This document shows positions 16,215 to 23,628 of a stretch of 38,628 nucleotides of DNA, one piece after another. Location of the stretch: assembly GCA_025451725.1 (NCBI GenBank), contig JANWJX010000018.1:1-38628 (forward strand). The letters are read 5' to 3'. Below the pieces are notes generated by a model. That model was given only the letters and a program-made list of their open reading frames with translations. It was not told the origin of the DNA and searched no databases. Every line of letters starts with the position of its first letter. The stretch's first letter is position 1. The position numbers were made by a program, and so were the translations under genes. Source of the DNA: Allostellaceae bacterium. GTDB taxonomy: Bacteria; Pseudomonadota; Alphaproteobacteria; ATCC43930; CGMCC-115725.

Positions 16215-17117
16215 TTATCTAGGCGGCGACAACGTGACGCCATACGTCGCGTAGATTGCCTTGATCCTGCCTTCGGCGTTGAGCTTGTCGAGCGCCGCGT
16301 CGATGGCGGTGGCGAGCGCCGCGTCCGGCTTGGCGATACCGGCGGCGAGATTCCAGTTGAGATCGTCGACCTGGGCAAAGAGGGCCAGCGCCTTCATCGG
16401 ATGCGCCGCGTGGCCGGTGTTGTAGAAGCCGATCGCGGTCGGCGTCACCGCGGCCCCCGCGAGTTCGCCCGACGCGACCTCGTCGAGGAGGTCGGATTCG
16501 AACCCGGCGGGCGAGGTATGCACGCCGTGCTGGCCGAGATACATCGCCGCCATCGACCCCGGCAGGATGCCGATCTTGCCGGCGGCGGCGAGATCGACGA
16601 ATGCGTGAATCGACCGGTTGTCGTCGCGCACCGCCAGCGCGACGCCGCTGGCGCCGTAGGGCTTCGACAATGTGAGGCGGCTTTCGTTCTGCGCCTCGGG
16701 ATCGGCGATGGCGTCGAGCACGAAGTCGCAATCGGCGCGGTTGAGGTCGTGCGCCGACACGGTCCAGTGCGTCTCGAACCCGACCCCCATCCCATGCGCG
16801 ATGGCGGCGCCAAGCTCGAGCTGGAAGCCGTGCCGCGCGCCGTCCTTCGCCGAGAACGGCAGCGCGTTGGGATGCGCGCACAGCACGATGGCGCCGCTCT
16901 CCTTCACCTGCTCCAACGGCCGGGCAGAAATGGGAAGCGCGAAATGGAGAAGAAGAAATACGAAAATTATGAAACGCCAAGGCGCCAAGGCGCCAAGTGT
17001 TTTCTCCACCCCGGCGGAAGCCGGGGTCCATCGAGCCGCGTCACGGTGGATGCCGGCTTTCGCCGGCATGGAAACTTCTCTCTTGGCGTCTTGGCGTCTT
17101 GGCGGTTCAATCCGCAT
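16215..17117 (-). CDS. xoxJ: XoxJ/MoxJ-like periplasmic binding protein of the quinoprotein dehydrogenase
   Basis: 300 residues. From about residue 68 (RPLEQVKESGAIVLCAHPNALPF) it matches the binding-protein-like family linked to quinoprotein dehydrogenases, which helps assemble or activate the enzyme in the periplasm. Order on the strand is dehydrogenase, cytochrome c, this gene, as in xox operons. The start chosen is the ATG at 17117: it is 2 nt after the cytochrome stop and follows GGAGAATTGAGG, so it is coupled. The oddity is that residues about 4-49 are encoded by a palindromic repeat, and only then comes the signal-peptide core (FIIFVFLLLHFALPISA). A start at the ATG at 17069 or at a TTG near the end of the repeat is possible but lacks a good ribosome site. 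Confidence 0.85.
   Translation of the reverse strand: MRIEPPRRQDAKREVSMPAKAGIHRDAARWTPASAGVEKTLGALAPWRFIIFVFLLLHFALPISARPLEQVKESGAIVLCAHPNALPFSAKDGARHGFQLELGAAIAHGMGVGFETHWTVSAHDLNRADCDFVLDAIADPEAQNESRLTLSKPYGASGVALAVRDDNRSIHAFVDLAAAGKIGILPGSMAAMYLGQHGVHTSPAGFESDLLDEVASGELAGAAVTPTAIGFYNTGHAAHPMKALALFAQVDDLNWNLAAGIAKPDAALATAIDAALDKLNAEGRIKAIYATYGVTLSPPR
16971..17108. repeat. 8-nt-periodic palindromic repeat, copy R2, with nested hairpins
   Basis: The left arm (16971-16997) consists of CGCCAAGG-type 8-nt units and pairs at about 24 of 27 positions with the right arm (17082-17108, CTTGGCGT units). Two further hairpins sit inside: CCCCGGC...GCCGGGG (17009-17026) and a perfect ATGCCGGC/GCCGGCAT (17050-17069). 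The inner part looks like a different, common alphaproteobacterial repeat, so one element may have landed inside another. All of it lies in the 5' coding part of the xoxJ-like gene. Confidence 0.85.
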
Positions 17118-17119
17118 CC

Positions 17120-17434
17120 TCAATTCTCCGGCTTGAGATTGCGGATGTAGCGCAGCAGCGCCTGGATCTGCGCGTCGTTGAGACTGCCGCCGAACGCGGG
17201 CATCTTGCCTTCCTTGCCGGCGCGGATGCGGTTCAGGATGAACGCGTCGTCGCGCTCGGAGTTCATCAGCTTCGGCCCGATGCCGCCGGCGACGCGGCCG
17301 CCGCCCTGATGGCACCAGCCGCACGTCGAGTTGAAAATATTGGCCGCGTCCTTGTCGGCCTGGGCGTCGCTTTCGGCGGCGAACGCGGGCGCCGCAACAA
17401 GACCCAGAAGCATCACGGAAACGAGCAAGCGCAT
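17120..17434 (-). CDS. xoxG: Periplasmic cytochrome c, electron acceptor of the PQQ dehydrogenase (XoxG-like)
   Basis: 104 residues. The signal peptide MRLLVSVMLLGLVAAPAFAA is followed by one c-type haem motif CGWCH (38-42) and a distal methionine in GKMPAF (Met78). The size and fold pattern (C-terminal LLRYIRNLKPEN) fit a small class I cytochrome. The position between the dehydrogenase and the xoxJ-like gene matches xoxG/moxG order, so it should take electrons from the quinoprotein to the terminal oxidase. I use the ATG at 17434, where the signal peptide begins and GAGGA lies about 9 nt upstream. It is shorter than typical XoxG, and closer to cytochrome c-553-like proteins. Confidence 0.85.
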   Translation of the reverse strand: MRLLVSVMLLGLVAAPAFAAESDAQADKDAANIFNSTCGWCHQGGGRVAGGIGPKLMNSERDDAFILNRIRAGKEGKMPAFGGSLNDAQIQALLRYIRNLKPEN

Positions 17435-17502
17435 CGCATCATCCTCAAAAATCAAAGGGGCGGAGCAAAGCGCCCCGCCCCCTCGTTAGACCGGAACCGA
17501 TC

Positions 17503-19233
17503 TTACTTCAACGCGTAGACGATCAGTTCGCCCTGGTCGGTCGATTGCGCGCTGTACGGCAGGCCGTAGGTGAACTGATTGCCGAAGCTCGACAGCGAGC
17601 AGCAGCCCGCGACCACGGCGACATACTGCTTGCCGTGCGCCTCGTAGCTGATGATGCCGCCATTGTGGCTCGAGCCGTCATTGTGCTTCCACAGCTCCTT
17701 GCCGGTGGTGGCGTCATAGGCGTGGAGCCAGCCCGCCGCATCGGGCACGAACAGGAGATTGCCGGCGGTGGTCAGGGTCGAGGCGACGATCGGCGCCTGG
17801 AACTTGATCGAGAACTTCAGCTTGCCGGTGACCGGATCGCGGGCATCGACATGGCCGAACGGCTTCTGGCCGTTGGGGCCCGTCACCGTGAACTGCGCGC
17901 CGACGAAGAGTTGCGCCTGCGGCTCCACGACCGGCGTGGTCTTGGCGACCTTGAGGTTCATGCAGGCCTCCGCGACCGCGCGGTAGTACAGCCCCGTCTT
18001 CGGATTGTAGCTGCCCGGGGGCCAGCCGATCGCGCCGGTGAACGAGGGACAGATGCCCTTGTTGTCGCCCACCGCCTCGCTGGTCCGGCCGATCAGTTGG
18101 CCGGTATGCGGGTCGATGTTCTGGACGAAGTTGCTGTTCTCGTTGGCGCGCCAGACATTGACGATCGACGCATCGGCGCGGTTATAGACAAAGACGTAGC
18201 CGCTCTTGTTGGGATGAACGACCAAATCCTTGCCGCCGCGGTCGATCATCACGAATTCGCCGACGGCGCTGTCGAAGTCCCAAATGTCGTGCGGGATTTC
18301 CTGGTGATAGAATTTGAGCTTGCCGGTATCGGCGTCGAGCGCCAGCACCGACGAGGTGTAGAGATTGACGCCCGGCCGGGAGCCGTCTTTCTCCCAATCC
18401 TTGGCCCAGTCGAACAGCGGCGCCGGGTTGGACGTGCCCCACCAGATCGTGTTCGAGGCCGGATCGTAGGTGCCGGGCTGCCACGCGCCGCCGCCGCCGG
18501 TCTTCCAGCTGTCATTGCCCCACGACCCCTTGACCTTGGGGTCGCTGGCGTCGATCGGATGGTACTGCCACACCGTCTTGCCGGTGTCGGCGTCGACCGC
18601 GAAGATGGTGCCGATGACCGGCCACTCGCCGCCTTGCGTGCCGATGATCACCATGTTCTTGACCGCGAGCGGCGCGCCCGAGAAGCCGATGGTCAGCTTC
18701 TGCGAGTTGACCAGCTTCACGTCCCAAACCTTCTTGCCGGTCCGCATGTCGAGCGCGATGAGGCGCCCGTCGATGGTGCCGACATAGACCTTGCCGCGCG
18801 AAATCGCGATGCCGCGATTGTCGGGGCTGTGCGTCTGTTTCGCGATCAGCGCTTCGTCGAGCTCGGGGAAATAATTCCAGATCACCTGGCCGGTGGCGCC
18901 GTCGAGCGCGAACACGCGGCTATAGGAGCCGGCGTAATAGAGCACGCCGTCGACCGCGAGCGGCATCGCCTGGAGGCCCCACTTCGAGCGGCCCGGCGTG
19001 TGCATCCACGCCACGTTCAGGTTCTTGACGTTCTTGGCGTTGATCTGCGTGAGGCCGCTGAAATTGTAGTCGAGATAGGAGCCGCGATAGCTCAGCCAGT
19101 CTTTCGCGTCCTTATCGGCATGGTTCAGCTTTTCCGCCGACACCATGTCCTGCGCCGATGCGGGCGCGGCGGCGATCCCGCCGCCCATCGTGGCCGCCAG
19201 CAGCGCCAGCGCCATCATGCCAAAGCGTTTCAT
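17503..19233 (-). CDS. PQQ-dependent alcohol dehydrogenase, lanthanide-type, periplasmic
   Basis: 576 residues with signal peptide (MKRFGMMALALLAATMGGGIAAAPASAQ) and an eight-bladed quinoprotein propeller. Metal/PQQ site candidates are Glu203 (GGEWPV), Asn269 (GTSNPAP) and catalytic Asp319 in HDIWDFD. Asp321, two residues on, is the extra aspartate that marks lanthanide-dependent enzymes (XoxF, PedH); calcium enzymes have a small residue there. The vicinal cysteine pair expected before NRG in MxaF/XoxF is missing (THSPDNRG, 134-141), while Cys544-Cys545 occur near the C-terminus. It is therefore not a textbook XoxF, and a broader alcohol dehydrogenase is likely. GAGGGG precedes the ATG. Confidence 0.88.
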   Translation of the reverse strand: MKRFGMMALALLAATMGGGIAAAPASAQDMVSAEKLNHADKDAKDWLSYRGSYLDYNFSGLTQINAKNVKNLNVAWMHTPGRSKWGLQAMPLAVDGVLYYAGSYSRVFALDGATGQVIWNYFPELDEALIAKQTHSPDNRGIAISRGKVYVGTIDGRLIALDMRTGKKVWDVKLVNSQKLTIGFSGAPLAVKNMVIIGTQGGEWPVIGTIFAVDADTGKTVWQYHPIDASDPKVKGSWGNDSWKTGGGGAWQPGTYDPASNTIWWGTSNPAPLFDWAKDWEKDGSRPGVNLYTSSVLALDADTGKLKFYHQEIPHDIWDFDSAVGEFVMIDRGGKDLVVHPNKSGYVFVYNRADASIVNVWRANENSNFVQNIDPHTGQLIGRTSEAVGDNKGICPSFTGAIGWPPGSYNPKTGLYYRAVAEACMNLKVAKTTPVVEPQAQLFVGAQFTVTGPNGQKPFGHVDARDPVTGKLKFSIKFQAPIVASTLTTAGNLLFVPDAAGWLHAYDATTGKELWKHNDGSSHNGGIISYEAHGKQYVAVVAGCCSLSSFGNQFTYGLPYSAQSTDQGELIVYALK

Positions 19234-19265
19234 CCGATTGTCCCCTCGTTAAATCTCAATGCCAC

Positions 19266-19305
19266 GATCGCCCGCCCGCGGCGCCATGTCCTTGCGCGGG
19301 CGATC
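19266..19305 (-). promoter_or_regulatory. Inverted repeat in the PQQ dehydrogenase leader
   Basis: GATCGCCCGC (19266-19275) and GCGGGCGATC (19296-19305) form a perfect 10-bp inverted repeat with a 20-nt spacer, 33-72 nt before the dehydrogenase ATG. It could be a leader hairpin or a binding site. The remaining part of the 211-nt gap to pqqE shows nothing further that I can name. Confidence 0.4.
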
Positions 19306-19444
19306 CCGAATCTCGTCGAAAGCGGCCTGCTCCCTTGAAATCTTCCCGTTCTGCGGCGGGAAATCTGCCCGCGATCATGGCAAAATCCACCCGATTCCAC
19401 AAGGGAATAGGCTCCTTCGCTATATTTTAAGAGATATGGCGAAG

Positions 19445-20575
19445 TCAGCGCGCCGGAGCGCCGCCGATCTGGCGGTAGACGAACTCGGTCGCGGGGCCGA
19501 GCGCGTCGGCCCGGGCGGCGTCGAGGATCGGCCGGTCGGGCGCGAGCGCGCAGGCCGGATCGGTGCGCGAGGCGTCGCCGGTGAATTCAAAGGCCTGACA
19601 GCGGCAGCCGCCCCAATCGATCTCGCGGCGGTCGCAGGACCGGCATGGTTCCGGCATCCACGCCGTGCCGCGATAGCGGTTGAAGGCTTCCGAGCCGTAC
19701 CAGACATCGCGCAGCGACGTGGTCTTGATCGACGGCCAGTCGAAACCGGGCAGTGTCTCGGCGGCATGGCACGGCAGCGCCTTGCCCGCCGGCGAGATAT
19801 TGATGAACTGCCGCGCCCAGCCGCCCATGCACGCCTTGGGACGCCGCGCGTAATAGTCCGGCACGACGTAGTCGATGGTGAGGACGCCCTTGAGCCGCGC
19901 GCGCGCCGCCTCGACAATCTCGGTCGCGCGTTCGAGCGCCTCGTAAGTCGGGAACAGCGCGCGCCGGTTCGGTAGCGCCCAGCCGTAATATTGGACATGC
20001 GCGACCTCGAGACGCTGCGCGCCGAGCGCGACCGCAAGCTCGATCATCTCGGGCAGGCGGTCGAGATTCTGCCGGTGCATCACCGCGTTGAGGGTCAGCG
20101 GCAGGCCGGCATCGCGGATCAGTTTCGCGGCGGCGAGTTTTTTCCAGTGCGCCTTGTCGAGCCCGGCGATGCGGTCGGCGTTGGCGGCGTCGGTATCCTG
20201 GAAACTGAGCTGAACGTGATCGAGCCCGGCCGCGGTCAGTGCCGCCATGTTGTTCTTGTCGAGCAGCACGCCCGAGGTGATGAGGTTGGTGTAAAGCCCG
20301 ACCTTCGCCGCGTGCGCCACGAGTTCGACGATATCGCGCCGCGCCGTGGGCTCGCCGCCGGAGAAATGTACTTGCAGCACGCCGAGCGCCGCAGCCTCGG
20401 AGAACACGCGTTTCCATTCCTCGGTCGAAAGCTCGCGGCTGGCGCGGTCGAGCTCCAGCGGGTTCGAGCAATAAGGACAGCGCAGCGGGCAGCGATGCGT
20501 CAGCTCGGCGAGCAGCGCGAGCGGCGGCGCGATCTCGGCCGGCGCCGGCCGCGTGACGGTGGGCGCGTCGCTCAT
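19445..20575 (-). CDS. pqqE: PQQ biosynthesis radical SAM enzyme PqqE
   Basis: 376 residues. The radical SAM motif CPLRCPYCSNP lies near residue 30, with FSGGEPTARRD as the SAM-binding GGE motif. The C-terminal SPASM domain has cysteines for auxiliary clusters (CMGGWARQF, CHAAE, CRSCDRREIDWGGCRCQ). PqqE links Glu and Tyr side chains of PqqA by a carbon-carbon bond, with PqqD as peptide chaperone. The ATG at 20575 overlaps the pqqD stop (ATGA); longer frames would read into pqqD. It is the last gene of the pqqACDE unit. Confidence 0.96.
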   Translation of the reverse strand: MSDAPTVTRPAPAEIAPPLALLAELTHRCPLRCPYCSNPLELDRASRELSTEEWKRVFSEAAALGVLQVHFSGGEPTARRDIVELVAHAAKVGLYTNLITSGVLLDKNNMAALTAAGLDHVQLSFQDTDAANADRIAGLDKAHWKKLAAAKLIRDAGLPLTLNAVMHRQNLDRLPEMIELAVALGAQRLEVAHVQYYGWALPNRRALFPTYEALERATEIVEAARARLKGVLTIDYVVPDYYARRPKACMGGWARQFINISPAGKALPCHAAETLPGFDWPSIKTTSLRDVWYGSEAFNRYRGTAWMPEPCRSCDRREIDWGGCRCQAFEFTGDASRTDPACALAPDRPILDAARADALGPATEFVYRQIGGAPAR

Positions 20576-20865
20576 GCCGTCAGCGTTCCCTTGTCCGCTA
20601 GGTCCTGGAGCAGCGCCCGCACGTCGGTAAGAATCTCCTCGCGCTGCGCCGAGAATTTTGCCATCAGCGCGTCGACAATGTCGTCGAGCGAATGCTTGCC
20701 GTCGACCAGCTGCAGAATCTCGACCGACAAATCGTCGGGCAGCAACAGGCGCTCGGGCGCCAGCACCACCCAGCGCCGGCGCGTTTCGTCGTAGCGGAAC
20801 TTCACATGCGGCGGGATGCGCAGCACCGTCGCGCCTTCGACGATGAGGCGGCGCGCCTCCGCCAT
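20572..20865 (-). CDS. pqqD: PQQ biosynthesis peptide chaperone PqqD
   Basis: 97 residues, normal for PqqD. It contains PHVKFRYDETRRRWVVLAPERLLLPDD and a C-terminal helical part with VDGKHSLDDIVDAL, as in RiPP recognition elements. It binds PqqA and presents it to PqqE. The ATG at 20865 overlaps the pqqC stop (TGATG). A longer frame exists but would lie inside pqqC. Confidence 0.94.
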   Translation of the reverse strand: MAEARRLIVEGATVLRIPPHVKFRYDETRRRWVVLAPERLLLPDDLSVEILQLVDGKHSLDDIVDALMAKFSAQREEILTDVRALLQDLADKGTLTA

Positions 20866-21602
20866 CACGATTCCTTCGGCACGAACGCGCCGGGCGGCAC
20901 CAGGCGCGGTTCGACATAAGCGAAATAAAGCGCGTCGAGCATGGCCCAGAGAATATCGCACTTGGTGCGCAGCGCCGCCATCACCGCTTCCTGTTGTTCG
21001 GCGGTGCGGGCGTGCTCCTTGACATAGGCGAGCGCGAAATCGGAATCGCGTGGCGCCTGCGTGAGGCGCGGCTTGAAATAGGCCAGCGTGTCCATGGTCA
21101 CGAACGGGTAACCTTTCAGCATGCCCTCGACCCGTTCGGCGATGATCCCCGGCGAAAACAATTCGGTCAGCGACGAGCCGATCGCCTCGACGATCGAGCG
21201 GTCGCGCACCAGCGCGACATAGGCATCGACCGCGAACCGCGTGGCGGGAAGAATGCCGGCGGTGGATTCGACATAGGCGCGATCGAGGCCGACGCCTTCG
21301 GCGAGCTTGACCCAGCGTTCCATCCCGCCGGGGCCGGTGCCGTCGCCGTCATGATCGACGAGGCGCTTGCGCCATTCGCGGCGCAGTTCCGAGGTGGGCA
21401 GGCGCGCCATCAGGGTCGCGTCCTTCACCGGGATTTGATGCTGATAGTAATAGCGGTTGAGCGCCCAGGCCTGGACCTGGCCCCGGTTGAGCTTGCCGCC
21501 ATGCAGCAGCTTATGGAACGGGTGGAGATTGTGATAGCGCTCGGCGCCGATGGCGCGCAGCGCCGCCTCGAATTGCGCGGGCGATAGGATTCGGTCGGTC
21601 AT
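20865..21602 (-). CDS. pqqC: Pyrroloquinoline-quinone synthase PqqC
   Basis: 245 residues, a typical PqqC length. YHNLHPFHKLLHGGKLNRGQVQAWALNRYYYQHQIPVKDA carries the conserved active-site helices, and the Arg/His/Tyr-rich C-terminal part is intact. PqqC is a cofactorless oxidase that performs the last ring closure and eight-electron oxidation to PQQ. I use the ATG at 21602 rather than a TTG four codons earlier. pqqB is not found between pqqA and pqqC as in the usual order; it lies at 29229. A hairpin with a T-run precedes this gene. Confidence 0.95.
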   Translation of the reverse strand: MTDRILSPAQFEAALRAIGAERYHNLHPFHKLLHGGKLNRGQVQAWALNRYYYQHQIPVKDATLMARLPTSELRREWRKRLVDHDGDGTGPGGMERWVKLAEGVGLDRAYVESTAGILPATRFAVDAYVALVRDRSIVEAIGSSLTELFSPGIIAERVEGMLKGYPFVTMDTLAYFKPRLTQAPRDSDFALAYVKEHARTAEQQEAVMAALRTKCDILWAMLDALYFAYVEPRLVPPGAFVPKES

Positions 21603-21611
21603 GCGGCAGCC

Positions 21612-21654
21612 CAAAAAAACAAAGCCGGAGCGACCTCGCGGCCGGCTCCGGCTT
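21612..21654 (-). terminator. Hairpin with T-run between pqqA and pqqC (probable attenuator)
   Basis: Read on the minus strand, AAGCCGGAGC (21645-21654) pairs perfectly with GCTCCGGCTT (21622-21631), followed by TGTTTTTTT. This is a standard intrinsic-terminator shape. It lies 45 nt after the pqqA stop and 10 nt before the pqqC ATG. Partial read-through would give much more pqqA message than pqqCDE message, as needed for a peptide precursor consumed one per PQQ. Confidence 0.78.
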
Positions 21655-21698
21655 CATGTTCGGTCGCTAGCGCGCCACAGGGCGCGCCACGCGAAAAC

Positions 21699-21779
21699 TT
21701 ATTTCACTTCGGCGCAGGCGTAGGAATTGATTTCCATGCCGACCGCGACTTCGACGATGCGGGGTTTGTTCCACTTCAT
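21699..21779 (-). CDS. pqqA: PQQ precursor peptide PqqA
   Basis: 26 residues, starting MKWNKPRIVEVAVGMEINSY and ending ACAEVK. Glu16 and Tyr20 form the E-x-x-x-Y pair that PqqE crosslinks to make PQQ. The N-terminal K-W-x-K-P is typical. A strong AGGAGG ribosome site lies 5 nt before the ATG. It is the first gene of the minus-strand pqqACDE unit and shares a 60-bp promoter gap with the divergent transport operon. Confidence 0.97.
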   Translation of the reverse strand: MKWNKPRIVEVAVGMEINSYACAEVK

Positions 21780-21839
21780 GGTTTTCCTCCTGATCGAGCG
21801 GGTATAATCAAACCAATACAAATCTCAGGGAAGCACCGT
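21780..21839. promoter_or_regulatory. Divergent promoter gap, pqqA / transport operon
   Basis: These 60 bp must hold promoters for both directions unless expression starts farther away. TATAAT (21803-21808) is a perfect -10 hexamer on the plus strand, giving a leader of about 25 nt, but no good -35 lies 17 nt before it. The minus strand shows only weak matches. GGGAAG before the plus ATG and AGGAGG before pqqA are ribosome sites. Activator dependence is possible. Confidence 0.4.
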
Positions 21840-22859
21840 ATGTGGTCTCGGGGTCGCTGTCAATTCCGGTTCCCGCTCCTGTTGTTGGCGCTGGTTGCCG
21901 GCGGGTTGTTCGCGCCGGACGCGCATGGCGCGGATGCGGAAGGGCAGCCGCCCACGATCCGGGTCGGCGCGCTCAAATTCGGCTCGGTCAATTGGGAGCT
22001 CGACGTCATGGCGCGTCACGGGTTCGACCGCGCCAATGGTTTCGTCCTGAAAACCGTGGATTTCGCCGGCAAGGACGGTGCCGACGTGGCACTGCAGGGC
22101 GGCGCGGTCGACATCATCATGACCGACTGGCTGTGGGTGGCGAAACGCCGGGCCGCGGGCGGCGATTTCACCTTTTCGGCGCACAGCCATGTCACCGGCG
22201 GGCTGATGGTGCGCAAGGATGCCGGGATCGCCGGGATCGCCGACCTCAAGGGCAAGAAGCTCGGCATCGGCGGCGGCCCGGCGGACAAGAGCTGGATCAT
22301 CCTGCGCGCCTTCGCGCAAAAGACCGCGGGCTTCGATCCTGCCAGCGCTTCGACGCCCGTGTTCGCGGCGCCGCCCCTGCTCAACGAGACGATGAGACGC
22401 GGCGACATCCCGGCGGCGATCAATTTCTGGCAATACAACGCGCGGCTCGACAGCGACAAATTCGTCGAACTGATCAAGGTCGAGGACATGCTGCCGTCGG
22501 TCGGACTGCCTGCCGACATGCCGCTTCTGGGCTGGGTGTTCAGCGCGCGCTGGGCCAAGGACAATCCGGCGCTGGTGAAAGGCTATCTCGCCGCCGCTTC
22601 CGCCGCGCGCAAGATCCTCGCCGATTCGCCATCCGAATGGCAGGCGATCCGCAAGCTGACCGGCGCCGCGGACGACGCGACGCTCGAAAAGCTCCGCGCC
22701 GCCTATCGTCGCGGCATCATCGCCAAGGAAGGCGCGACGCCCGAGGACCTCGCCCGCGACGCGCAACGCATGATCGCGCTGCTGACGAGCCTCGGCGACA
22801 AAGCCGACGCGCCGCCGGGCGGCGCGGTTCCCGCCGGCACGTTCTTCGCCGGATCGTGA
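21840..22859 (+). CDS. NitT/TauT-like ABC substrate-binding protein of the PQQ island
   Basis: 339 residues with an N-terminal signal peptide (FPLLLLALVAGGLFAPDAHGA). The mature part has RVGALKFGSVNWELDVMARHGFD and a binding-protein pattern of the nitrate/taurine type (GGAVDIIMTDWLWVAKRRAAG, DLKGKKLGIGGGPADKSW). It is the first gene of a transport operon divergent from pqqA, 10 nt before its permease. The ligand is unknown. An alcohol-derived acid, a metal complex or a PQQ-related compound are all open. Retention beside PQQ genes is the main clue. Confidence 0.8.
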   Translation: MWSRGRCQFRFPLLLLALVAGGLFAPDAHGADAEGQPPTIRVGALKFGSVNWELDVMARHGFDRANGFVLKTVDFAGKDGADVALQGGAVDIIMTDWLWVAKRRAAGGDFTFSAHSHVTGGLMVRKDAGIAGIADLKGKKLGIGGGPADKSWIILRAFAQKTAGFDPASASTPVFAAPPLLNETMRRGDIPAAINFWQYNARLDSDKFVELIKVEDMLPSVGLPADMPLLGWVFSARWAKDNPALVKGYLAAASAARKILADSPSEWQAIRKLTGAADDATLEKLRAAYRRGIIAKEGATPEDLARDAQRMIALLTSLGDKADAPPGGAVPAGTFFAGS

Positions 22860-22869
22860 CCGACGCTTG

Positions 22870-23628
22870 ATGAGTCTCGCGCGTTTCACCGTCAACGACA
22901 CGTCGCTGCGCCTGATTTCGGCGCTGTTGCTGCTGGCGATCTGGCAGGCGGCGTCGCTGTCGGACAGCGCGCTGTTGCCCGGCCCGGCGACGGTGCTGCG
23001 CGCGGCGATCGACGACGCGACCGAGGGCTATCTCCTCTCCGATCTCGGCTACACGCTGGCCCGTGTCGCCGCCAGCTTCGTGCTGGCGATGGCGGCGGGT
23101 TCGGCGATCGGCATGCTGATGGGCCGGTCGCGGCCGGTCGACGGGTTGTTCGATCTGTGGCTGGTGCTCGGCCTCAACGTGCCGGCGCTGGTCATCATCA
23201 TCCTGTGCTATCTCTGGATCGGCCTCAATGAGACGGCGGCGATCGCGGCGGTCGCGCTCAACAAGGTGGCGCAGACCGCGGTGATCCTGCGCGAGGGCGC
23301 GCGCTCGGTCGATCCGCAATTGCTGCAGGTCGCGGATGTGCTGCGCCTGCCCTGGGCGCGCCGCATGCGCCGCGCCTATCTGCCGCAGCTTTACCCTTAT
23401 TTCATGGCGGCGACGCGTACCGGCCTGTCGCTGATCTGGAAGATCGTGCTGGTGGTCGAGCTGATCGGGCGCAGCAACGGCGTCGGATTCCGCCTCGGCC
23501 TTTATTTCCAGTTTTTCGACATCGCCAACATCCTGGCCTATTCCGCGAGCTTCATTGCCATCGTGCTGGCGATCGAGGGCCTGGTGATCCGCCCCTTGGA
23601 GCGGCGCCTGACGCGGTGGCGGGCATGA
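22870..23628 (+). CDS. ABC transporter permease, NitT/TauT-type (PQQ island)
   Basis: 252 residues with six predicted membrane segments and the EAA-like cytoplasmic loop (LLQVADVLRLPWARRMRRAYLPQLYPYFM). The ATG at 22870 is preferred to the TTG one codon before. It overlaps the next ATPase by 4 nt (ATGA). It should work with the binding protein and ATPase on either side as an importer. No substrate-specific feature is readable. Confidence 0.85.
   Translation: MSLARFTVNDTSLRLISALLLLAIWQAASLSDSALLPGPATVLRAAIDDATEGYLLSDLGYTLARVAASFVLAMAAGSAIGMLMGRSRPVDGLFDLWLVLGLNVPALVIIILCYLWIGLNETAAIAAVALNKVAQTAVILREGARSVDPQLLQVADVLRLPWARRMRRAYLPQLYPYFMAATRTGLSLIWKIVLVVELIGRSNGVGFRLGLYFQFFDIANILAYSASFIAIVLAIEGLVIRPLERRLTRWRA

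Noticed and set aside
16219-17031. 270-codon alternative minus-strand frame overlapping the xoxJ-like gene
   Set aside because: It is a frame-shifted shadow of the xoxJ-like gene, rich in Arg, and has no signal peptide or domain.
20576-20917. Extended N-terminus for PqqE from an upstream start
   Set aside because: The extension is the wrong frame of pqqD. The ATG at 20575 overlaps the pqqD stop and gives the normal PqqE length.
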